Shown here: positions 55,710 to 64,000 of the stretch, in pieces
Layout: every line of letters begins with the position of its first letter
How positions within the stretch are numbered: position 1 is the first letter of the stretch
Source: Gnetum montanum
Lineage: Eukaryota > Streptophyta > Gnetopsida > Gnetales > Gnetaceae
Reading direction: 5' to 3'
DNA length: 64,000 nt
NCBI GenBank assembly: GCA_015680685.1
Contig: MNCI01005945.1
Span: 35,986 to 99,985, forward strand
Position numbers and translations under genes: made by a program
The notes under the pieces: generated by a model
What the model saw: the letters and a program-made list of their open reading frames with translations, nothing else
Told to the model about the DNA's origin: nothing
The model's database searches: none

Positions 55710-56587
55710 NNNNNNNNNNNNNNNNNNNNNNNNNNNNNNNNNNNNNNNNNNNNNNNNNNNNNNNNNNNNNNNNNNNNNNNNNNNNNNNNNNNNNNNNNNN
55801 NNNNNNNNNNNNNNNNNNNNNNNNNNNNNNNNNNNNNNNNNNNNNNNNNNNNNNNNNNNNNNNNNNNNNNNNNNNNNNNNNNNNNNNNNNNNNNNNNNNN
55901 NNNNNNNNNNNNNNNNNNNNNNNNNNNNNNNNNNNNNNNNNNNNNNNNNNNNNNNNNNNNNNNNNNNNNNNNNNNNNNNNNNNNNNNNNNNNNNNNNNNN
56001 NNNNNNNNNNNNNNNNNNNNNNNNNNNNNNNNNNNNNNNNNNNNNNNNNNNNNNNNNNNNNNNNNNNNNNNNNNNNNNNNNNNNNNNNNNNNNNNNNNNN
56101 NNNNNNNNNNNNNNNNNNNNNNNNNNNNNNNNNNNNNNNNNNNNNNNNNNNNNNNNNNNNNNNNNNNNNNNNNNNNNNNNNNNNNNNNNNNNNNNNNNNN
56201 NNNNNNNNNNNNNNNNNNNNNNNNNNNNNNNNNNNNNNNNNNNNNNNNNNNNNNNNNNNNNNNNNNNNNNNNNNNNNNNNNNNNNNNNNNNNNNNNNNNN
56301 NNNNNNNNNNNNNNNNNNNNNNNNNNNNNNNNNNNNNNNNNNNNNNNNNNNNNNNNNNNNNNNNNNNNNNNNNNNNNNNNNNNNNNNNNNNNNNNNNNNN
56401 NNNNNNNNNNNNNNNNNNNNNNNNNNNNNNNNNNNNNNNNNNNNNNNNNNNNNNNNNNNNNNNNNNNNNNNNNNNNNNNNNNNNNNNNNNNNNNNNNNNN
56501 NNNNNNNNNNNNNNNNNNNNNNNNNNNNNNNNNNNNNNNNNNNNNNNNNNNNNNNNNNNNNNNNNNNNNNNNNNNNNNNNNNNNNNN
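55710..56587. other. Assembly gap, 878 N
   Basis: Run of N following E6 gag. Protease and pol, if present, would have to be here; 878 bp cannot hold a full pol. Confidence 0.99.
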
Positions 56588-57284
56588 ACTCTCATAGTTG
56601 CTCATCATGAGATGAAACAATGTGATGTCACTGTTTAGAAGGAAGGACTTGGTCCTGATCTTGGAATGATGGGTTAATGACACCTTAATCATGCTTTTCA
56701 CACAGGATTCATTGTCCCCTAGGTCAGTTACCTCATGTCCCAATCTCTATGATCCTTTTCTACACTTTGTCTCATCTCACTGTTCATGTAATTGTAGCTC
56801 ATGACTGATGTAACATAAAATTTTCATCTCATTCTGGTGATATTTATATGTGTGTGTTTTGTGGAGTTAGTGCAGATTACATTTAACCCTTCTAGTGCCC
56901 ATGGACACTTTAAGTGTGATTACACAAGGGCATAATAGGTTAAAACCTGCTTTGGGGAGGACCCACTTGTGTAATTTTGTTGTAATCTTCATTAATTCTC
57001 TAGCTAGAACACACAATTTCTTACCCTCAGCTTCAATTTTCATCATTTTCTTTCCCTTTTATTAACCCTCCAATTTAAATGTTCCAATGTACCATTATAT
57101 TCCCTTTTCTTCATAACCGCCAAAATTTTAATTGCACAAATTCACATCATTATCTTTAAAGTGCCTCTCAAATCAATGTAATTACCCCTGAATATATTAA
57201 TCCTTACCCATGTCCTCATTTTACACCTATAATTTCAAGAAAATCATAAAAAATTTAGTATTTTGTAGGTGTCCCACATCACTA
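56588..57284. other. E6 noncoding stretch before internal promoter
   Basis: AT-rich; no domain recognised. In position it matches the E4 region between integrase and internal promoter. Confidence 0.5.
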
Positions 57285-57380
57285 GGGACGAGATATCACG
57301 TACACGATATCACGTCCCACGTGATATCGCGTACATGATGTATCGTATGTGATATTGCGTCCTATTTTTCTATAAATAAG
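57285..57380 (+). promoter_or_regulatory. E6 internal promoter
   Basis: GATATCACGTACACGATATC, ACGTGATATCGCGTAC and further GATAT motifs at 57292-57360, then CTATAAATAAGA (TATA at 57371). CAACACTTAGCA downstream is shared with E4's internal promoter, whereas the GATATC cluster is shared with E6's own LTR. CpG-to-TpG/CpA changes explain most differences between the two E6 clusters. Confidence 0.7.
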
Positions 57381-57399
57381 AACCCCTTCCGCAACACTT

Positions 57400-57846
57400 A
57401 GCATCATTTTGTCATTTACACGGGGGGAATTTTTGAAATTTTTCTCTACGACTTGCACTTGCGTGACCCTTGCTTTTTCACTAAGATCTCGCGCACTGGT
57501 GCTCCAATTTTACTTCTGTTTGAACCTGTTTGAACCCGGAGTGTTCAAATTAGTCGTGGGGGAGGGACATTTACTGAAAAGTGACCTAACTTTTTTGAAA
57601 TTTTTCATCGCCTGAAGGACATCAATTATGGTAATTAACACTAACACTTAGAAAAATTGTGCAAAAAATCATATGACCTTAAGTATACCAGGAAATTAAA
57701 ATGAAATCCACCTAAGTCATAGGACCCATTATTATAATTTTCGGGCATAATCATAGGATAACATAAGATCTTTAATTAAATACATGTAGTAAGGTATAAC
57801 TTAACTTTGAAAACAACCTTACTAACGTTGGCTTGTGTGATTGCAG
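57400..57846 (+). other. Leader and probable intron of the E6 extra ORF
   Basis: From the expected start to the ATG. It ends TTGTGTGATTGCAG directly before ATG 57847, a strong acceptor. A donor candidate is ATG|GTAATT at 57631; this would give a 216-bp intron in the 5' untranslated region. An upstream ORF (57409-57615) has no recognised domain. Confidence 0.5.
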
Positions 57847-59640
57847 ATGGTCCCGAAACGTGCACAGTGAGAGGGTCCTACTCAAGGTGAAGCAAAACAA
57901 CCTTGGAGAGGTGGAAGACGAGTCCCTGCTGGACAACATGCAGAACAGGAGATGCAATCATTTAGCATCCATCAAGAAGAACCTCCTATAGGACAGTCTA
58001 GGCAGGTAGACAGAGGAGCTGCTGCTGTGCCTGAACCGGGACAACAACTCACGTTGCCCTCGAAATGTGTTCAGGCTATCCATACGAAGTCCAAAATTGT
58101 TGTGGTGATCGTGGAGCTTAACTTCAAACCTTTTGCAGAGTTTGCTCTTGAGGCTGTTAGGGATCACCTTAAAGGGTCTCCCTTATGGCCTGTCCTCTCT
58201 AAGTGCAGTGCCTGGTACTTAGATGAAACATACCAATTCTAGAACAATAAGGAGCAAGGCACCATGGTTAACATTTGTGGTGTGACTGTAGACTTTTCTG
58301 CACAAGTGATTTCGAAAGTGTTAAACCTTCTGAATCTACCCGATCAAACCCTGATGTGCGAAAAGATTGATTAGAGAAGGCTTATGGTAGAGATAAAGCT
58401 TTTGGTGAGCTGACAATGGAAGAGCGAATTTATTTTAAAATGGAAACCTATCACCTATTCCCCACTAAAGGTTTGAAAAGAATATCAACGTATGTGGTGA
58501 GAGGATGTGCAGTGTTGATGGGAAAGATTAACGCTAACCTTCCCCATCTATATTTGACGGAGATCCTAAGGAGATTCAAAGAATGAAAGTCAGGGAAGAT
58601 GGCACTACCTTTTCTCTGCCTTATCAGAAAATTGTGCTGACGGGCTGGTATTCGGGGATACACAAATGATGTTATCCGAAAGGCCCAAAATGCTTCTTAT
58701 GGTGAATTATTAAAGGTGCTAGCTTCAAGAAAGAGCACTGGCGAAGAGCTGGGACCAGATGAAGAAGAAGAACAGATGACTGAATCACCTGCAACTCAAC
58801 TTGTAGGACCCAGTCAGCCTCCAGCCACAGGTCCTAGCCAACAACAAGAAGCAGGTCCCAGCACAAGCCAGGATCCATCATCGCCGCAAGACTACAGACC
58901 ATCGATGAGCCATCTTAGGGCCATCGTTGAGACGATTAGTTGGGGAAGTCGTGATGATGCAAATCTCTTCCACATCATCGATGATGCCGACCAGCTACTT
59001 ATTTGTTAGATCGCACAAGGGGAGAGTTATCCATCCAAATAGGAGGAGGGGAAAGCAAATGGTCACAACAGATCTCTGGAAACGTGGCATATTTTCAAGT
59101 GCAGTTAGAGACTGGTGAAGGGGCTACTGTGGTGGTCATGTAACACCAGGATGCTGCGGAAGCTGCTGAAGTGGTCACTGATCACATCAAAGAATCTTTC
59201 AATGTACTTGTTGTTCCACCGACAGATCTTTCAGGAGCACGGGATACTCAAACTCTTGCCAGAACCTCAATGACTTCTGCGGAACATGAGGATGTATTGG
59301 ACAGATTGCTTCAAACATGACAAGTTTTGACGTCTCTGTTTGACATCCCCCAGGATGTAACAGTAATTCAGTCAGACCTCATTTCCACAAAGGGGAAGCT
59401 GGTCATATCTAAAGTAATGGTAGAGCATGTTGAAGCTGAAGTGCAGAAACTACAAGAGCAGCTCATAGCCTTATAGGTAGCACAGTGGGATCCTTTGCAA
59501 TTTGTTCCCGTAGACTAGCTAGACAACTTTAGAACTGAGCAATTAACAAAGCTAATTACAGAAAATAAGAAGGTGGTAGGAGAAAAGGAGACAGCCACTT
59601 GGGATGCCTCCGCAACTTAAGCACAAACTCATGTGCATCT
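57847..59640 (+). pseudogene. E6 extra ORF in env position, broken
   Basis: Starts MVPKRA at 57847 with a Gln/Pro/Gly/Arg-rich N-terminus (RGGRRVPAGQHAEQEMQSF). Core (57952-58370): VELNFKPFAEFALEAVRDHL, AWYLDETYQF, GTMVNICGVTVDFSAQVISK, VLNLLNLPDQ. Later parts: ILKWKP-like residues, a Pro/Ser/Gln-rich low-complexity segment (58760-58900), and a helical, Glu/Lys/Gln-rich C-terminus (59360-59560). The V..F....I..VL.LP pattern is that of putative plant transposon (mobile-domain-like) proteins. No signal peptide or membrane segment is evident, so an envelope role is unsupported. Several stops and frame shifts. Confidence 0.65.
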
Positions 59641-59644
59641 TAAG

Positions 59645-59997
59645 GCACCTAGGTACATCAGTACTCATGTACTCATTTTTATTCTCATCACATTTTTGTG
59701 CTTAGGTACATCAGTGTTTGAACAAAGATCCATACACACTCAAAATCCTGTTATAGGCACTTAGAAAATATTCTAACTTTGGATAAAACAAACTACAAGA
59801 GCTTCACTATAATATGATAAGAAACTTTGAAAAACTTATTGAAAATCATGAGCCTAGGTGCTATATTTATAGGCTAGCATATACCCGATGATATCAAATA
59901 TTCGACATCACATCCTAGGCTTCGACATTAGGTATCTGATGTTGAGGCTCTGATATTGGATATCTGATATTAGAGATAGTTAAATGATGATCCATCA
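59645..59997 (-). repeat. E7 3' LTR remnant
   Basis: Aligns with E4 21440-21775 (GGCACTTAGAAAATATTCTAA and the TATA CCTATAAATA on the minus strand near 59872). Its U3 cluster differs: GATATC/TCGACAT motifs at 59889-59985. The inner edge ends CATCA before the purine tract; the outer half is deleted. Confidence 0.75.
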
Positions 59998-61203
59998 TAC
60001 CCCCATGACTAAATGAAAACTTTTTCTCCAATGAAGAAGAGGAGGAACAAGTTCCTTACAAAATATTAGGAAAGTATGAAATTATTGACTGACATACAAA
60101 CTGACTTAGATAGAACAATAGACTCTAAGTACCTAAGTGTATGGATTTACAATATTTTACAGAATTGGTTATTCATGTTAAGGGAAGTTAACACCCTAGA
60201 TAAAACTAACATCCAATGCCTCTTGGTAGTTAAAGAGCAAGAGAGAATATCCAATGATCATGAATGGTCCACATTGTGTGGTACTGCTACATCATCCTTG
60301 ATGAAGGTAGACCCACTTCCAGTTCATGCTTCCCACTACAATCAAAATAAAATCATGAATTAGTCTAAAATATGTAACACATAGCTTTTAAGTACCTTGT
60401 CTCATCAGTGGTTACACTAAGCTAGGTTATGATTGTGATAGATTAATTTCTTTATAAGTGTTAGTGGGAAGACTAACAAATAGCGTAAAATAGATAAGTG
60501 GTCCATTAAATTTGAAAAATTTCTACACAAGGAAATAATTGAAGAGGGTGTAAGAATTAATGAAAATAAAAAGAAAATTTCATTGAAAAATGTTTTGAAG
60601 ATGTGCACAATTGGATGTCATTAATGAGGTAAATGAAAGGATTTTATTGTAAGAGTGTCTAAGGATAGAAAACTTAACTAATCCAACCAAGTGGATCCTC
60701 CCCAAAGTAGGCACATGCCTTTTATTTCCCTTGCATAACTTCAAATTGAAGAGTCTGTGGGCTCCATGGATGATTAATGGTTGTAGAAGGTTAAGTATAA
60801 AAACATAAAAGAAACTACCTAAGAGTTTCAACACATCAAACTAGGACATTGAACAAGAACATGAAATCAACAGTGAGGTGGAACATGAAACCAATAGTGA
60901 GGTGAAACATGGAAAGCATAAATGGATGAGAGAGAGTGGAATGAAGTTCCTAATTAAGGTTGTGAATTTTATGGTTAAATGACTTGATAAAGTCCATCCT
61001 TAGTCCAAACCAAAACCAACCACATTCAATGACTTTGCATCATCATTCTAAGACTAGTCCACCCCCAAGACACAACAATGCTTCCACAAAACAACCACTA
61101 TTTCTTATTAGAGAATAAAAGAAAAGTAGGAAATGAGGAAGGGTCTTAGTTAGAGGGGACCTTCAAGCATCGGTAACATGTCTTTCTAGTTCCAGAACTA
61201 GTG
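59998..61203 (-). other. E7 purine tract and 3' noncoding region
   Basis: Minus strand ATGGGGGTA precedes the LTR. 60010-60150 aligns with E4 21800-21930 and 60335-60470 with E4 24120-24240, so about 2.1 kb of E4-like sequence is replaced by about 190 bp. 60640-61200 matches E4 24850-25416. Confidence 0.65.
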
Positions 61204-61208
61204 CTTGT
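61204..61208. other. Empty site corresponding to E5 insertion
   Basis: GTG-CTTGT-AGCCC here against GTG-CATGT-[E5]-CATGT-AGCC in E4. Confidence 0.85.
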
Positions 61209-61989
61209 AGCCCATTTATTTTGTCTAAGGGATGTGCTTTGAATTCCCATCATTTTTTTAAAATGGAAACCACACCATGTAAAGACTTATTTGTTTATTG
61301 TGTCTAAGGGATGTGCTTTGAATTCTCATCGTTTTTTTATTAGAACCACACCATGCAAAGACTTATTCAACTTCCTTTTATTGGTCAACACGAAATGGTA
61401 AAAAATCCATGAAAACACATATGCATCTAAGTAAGTAGAAAAGCACAAAGAATACCAAATCCCCTCGAAGTCAAACCCTATTCAGACCTTTGAATCCTTT
61501 ATAATTTTAGAAACTACCAAAGTTACAAATTTGTTATAGTTTTGTTAATGAAAAAGGGATTACACATTTCCAAAACAAGGAAAATCATAGAGCTTGTGAA
61601 TGGGTGGATGTTGTGGACACATTGCCTATTGCATGAAAAGAAACCATGTCCTTGTTATCAGTAACAAAATTCGAAGCTAGAATCTAGATACCAATAATCA
61701 AATAACAACATAGTATGTACCACCATCAAGCAAAAAATTATTACTGTGCCTAGCACTTATTAACAAAAAGTTAGAAAGTCACACCAAAATTAAAGAAAAT
61801 ATAAAAGAAAGTATAAAATATTCAAGAAATAACAAATGTACTAATGATGTTGTAAAACAAAAATTAGAAAATATTAATAACATGAAAAGAAGAAGATGTA
61901 AAATATAGAATGTATAAAATAAAATGTTACAAAACAAAAATGTGTAAAACAAAAATGATGAAAAACTTAGGAGTTGCTTATATGGTTAA
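61209..61989 (-). other. E7 region after integrase
   Basis: AT-rich, noncoding. A segment near 61225-61345 (GTCTAAGGGATGTGCTTTGAATTC) is duplicated about 75 bp apart, which E4 lacks. Confidence 0.6.
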
Positions 61990-63164
61990 CATGGATGGCC
62001 ATCTCCCCCACAACTGAGTAGAAAAGAGGAGATTCAAAATATTGAGTGTGATTGTTCATCCAATGAGACATTTGTTGTACTTGCTAGCTTATGCTCATGA
62101 AAAGGTTTGACTTATTATTTGTTGACTAGCTATCTCTTGTCTGGGCTCTCAGGTTTATAAATCATCATGGCCCCCAAACGAAAAGTTTCATAAATTATAT
62201 AAGGTCCTTCCCGCAACGTTTGGAACTTAGTTCATTGAAGTACATGTGTGGGGTTCCAGCAGAGAACCTGATCTCTTGATTAAAATTTAACTTTTTTGAT
62301 TTTAAGGTCATGGAACTTTTTATTGTAAGCCTTGTGCAACTCATTAGATAATAGGGCCACTAATCAATTTTCTTCTAGCAAGTTGAGATTCATTAATGTT
62401 TCTTTTTGTGCTAGACTCAAGTCAAGGTCGAGGTCATAGGCTGTTGAAAGTGTACGGAGCTCAAATTGAATAGGAAGTGTTGGTAATTTTTCATACACAA
62501 GCTCATAAGGAGAATAGCATATAGGAAGTTTCCATGTTGAGTGGTAGGGCCAAAGGGCATCATTAAGTTTCATGCTCTAGTCTTTCCTATATTTGTTAAT
62601 AGTTCTTGTTAGAATCCTTGTGATTTTTGTATTGGTAACCTTAGCTTGACCATTGGCTTGGGGGTGGTAGGGTGTTGTGAGTTTATGTTCAACCCCTAGG
62701 CATTACATGAGCTTCCAAAAGGTAGTGTCTATAAAGTAAGTTTTATTATTAGAAATTATGCACATAGCATACAAAACCTGTTTACAACATTTTTTTGTAC
62801 AAATCAAGTAGTAGTAGAAGATGTACAATTGTTGATAGCTGCTACTTTTGTCCATTTTTTATAATAGTCAATAGTGACTATGATGTGCACCTTTCCATTT
62901 AACATTGGTGTGATGGGACCCATGAAGTCAATGCCCTAGATGTCAAAGGGTTCCAATGGTTGAATCCATTGTTGAGGTCCCTCCATTCAAGCAATCATTC
63001 CATCATCTCTTTAGCATCATTCACAAGAGTGAACATATTGATGAGTATCCCTAAAGATTGTTGGCCAATACTACCCTACCATCAAGATCTTAATAGTCAT
63101 GCATCTCCTAACATAGTAGCCTCTACAAGGACCTTTATGAGCATCTTGGAGAATACATAGTTGA
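61990..63164 (-). pseudogene. pol: E7 integrase
   Basis: Minus strand. 62573-62364 reads KLNDALWPYHSTWKLPICYS, then PYELVYEKLPTLPIQFE and DLDLSLAQKETLMNLNLLEE, the end of the catalytic core and start of the C-terminal part in Athila-type integrase (LDDALWAYRTAYKTPIG...LN.LEE). The zinc-domain end and the Asp boxes lie at 62640-63160 in decayed form. Confidence 0.75.
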
Positions 63165-63830
63165 TCAACATTAGAGATACACCAATGAACCAAGCCATCG
63201 GTGCACACCTTATAGAGGTTTCCATTGATCTCCATGAAGCATTTTACCTAGTGAAGAAATTGTTGTTTCTTCTCGTGCACCAACCCTTGTGGTATTTCTC
63301 GAGTGAGAAGATAGGTCAGAACGTCATCATACCATTTAGGCTCATTGGGAAATTGTTTAGTTGTAGCCCTAGCAAAGAGGATTTTTTCAAGAAAAATATT
63401 AAATATTAGGCTTTCTTCCTTTTTGTTGTTCCATCGTAACCAAGATAAGTGATTAGTGATCACATTCTTAGTGTCCTTTCAATCTACCCTTGTAAGATTG
63501 AATTCTTGCAAGATCACTAGCCACCAGATGACACGAGGGCTTACCATTGGCTTGTTCATCAAAAAGTGGATGGCACTATGATCTATGTGCACAAACACTT
63601 TGTATCCAATCATAGAATGCCTAAACGTTTCTAGAGCAAACACCACTACCATCAATTCTTTTTTTGTAGTGGTGTAGTTTAGTTGTGCACCCACAATGCT
63701 TCAACTAGTGTAGTGGATGTAGTATGGACATTTCTTGTCATCCATTCATGTAAGCATAGCTTCCAAGGCATAATTTGATGCATTTGTCATAACATGAAAT
63801 AGTTTGGACTAGTGGCATGCTTATAGGATT
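63165..63830 (-). pseudogene. pol: E7 RNase H and linker
   Basis: Minus strand. 63694-63479: GAQLNYTTTKKELMVVVFAL, IGYKVFVHIDHSAIHFLMNK, PRVIWWLVILQEFNL. After a frame change: VITNHLSWLRW (usual VVADHLSRL), and WYDDVLTYLLTREIPQGL (63463-63248), the Athila/Tat pre-integrase linker. Confidence 0.8.
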
Positions 63831-64000
63831 GGAGTTTCTACATTTTTCTCTTTTAGTTGTTAGAATTATTGTTCACATTTTGTAGTCCAAACAAATAAAG
63901 CATCTTTCTTTGTTAGCTCTATCAACATCTTTGTGATCTTAGATAAATTCTCTATGAATTTTCACTAGTAGCCAGCATGTCCAAGGAATGACTGAACATC
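63831..64000 (-). pseudogene. pol: E7 reverse transcriptase, C-terminal end
   Basis: Minus strand thumb/connection remnant, cut by the window end. Aligns with E4 45700-45880 (GHAGY-KFIENLSKI-KMLIEL-type reading). The catalytic part is outside. Confidence 0.6.

Larger units (their letters stand above)
53202..59640 (+). mobile_element. E6: Athila-like element (+), pol not seen
   Basis: 5' LTR 53202-54096, tRNA-Asp primer site, gag 54228-55709, 878-N gap, noncoding 56588-57260, internal promoter 57292-57380, leader with probable intron, and an extra ORF 57847-59640 that is homologous to E4's. No RT, RNase H or integrase is visible; they are either lost or lie in a gap whose real size is unknown. 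The right end is cut by E7 at about 59645, so no 3' LTR is seen. Confidence 0.75.
59641..64000 (-). mobile_element. E7: Athila-like element related to E4, truncated
   Basis: Minus strand, entering from the right edge. RT end (63830-64000), RNase H (63165-63830), integrase (61990-63160), noncoding region with the empty E5 target site (61204-61208), then a shortened 3' region and LTR remnant ending at about 59645 against E6. The extra ORF and its internal promoter, present in E4, are missing. Confidence 0.85.

Noticed and set aside
55516-56743. Frames of 300-364 codons across 55.5-56.7 kb
   Set aside because: Mostly the 878-N gap; only the gag tail on its left is real.
57409-57615. 68-codon ORF after the E6 internal TATA as a signal-peptide exon
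   Set aside because: Some hydrophobic residues but no conserved counterpart in E4; more likely untranslated leader.

Overview
This is plant nuclear DNA made almost entirely of decayed LTR retrotransposons. I see no cellular gene, no RNA gene and no sign of a prokaryote or organelle. The families (Tat/Ogre-like, Athila-like and chromovirus Ty3 elements plus Ty1/copia), TATA boxes, GT-AG introns and heavy CAG-to-TAG decay point to a seed plant with a large, methylated genome that removes old repeats slowly. The species cannot be named from the sequence.

Seven elements are labelled here. E1 (+, 1 to about 11.76 kb) is a Tat-like element: gag and protease, a 5 kb spacer with a ~180-bp hairpin array, then reverse transcriptase, two RNase H domains, integrase and the start of a 3' LTR that runs into an assembly gap. 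E2 (+, about 12.7-19.68 kb) is a chromovirus with a 2.75-kb 3' LTR. E3 is a copia element split into 19.68-20.86 kb and 51.04-52.0 kb. It is split by E4 (-, 20858-51036, TSD ATACA), an Athila-like element with ~0.9-kb LTRs and an extra ORF between integrase and 3' LTR. E4 is itself split by E5 (-, 25422-43088, TSD CATGT), a 17.7-kb Tat-like element with the same gag-PR / spacer / RT-IN layout as E1. E6 (+, 53202 to about 59.64 kb) is another Athila-like element: LTR, tRNA-Asp primer site, gag, a gap, then an internal promoter and the extra ORF. E7 (-, about 59.65-64 kb) is a relative of E4 that runs off the window and holds the empty site matching E5's insertion.

The most unusual feature is a second, internal promoter in E4, E5 and E6. 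In each, a family-specific cluster of palindromic motifs lies upstream of the LTR TATA box and is repeated upstream of an internal TATA box. In E4 and E6 the internal promoter drives a sense ORF in the env position. In E5 it lies in the spacer between protease and RT and points antisense to gag-pol, reading into a multi-exon gene (about 34.9-38.35 kb) with short GT-AG introns. The spacer is at the same place in E1 and E5, so the split is old and not an accident of one copy. An ogre-type splice joining protease to RT would have to remove the whole antisense gene; that is inference.

By decay, E1, E3 and E4 look oldest and E5 youngest. All coding regions carry stops, so all are annotated as pseudogenes or fragments.
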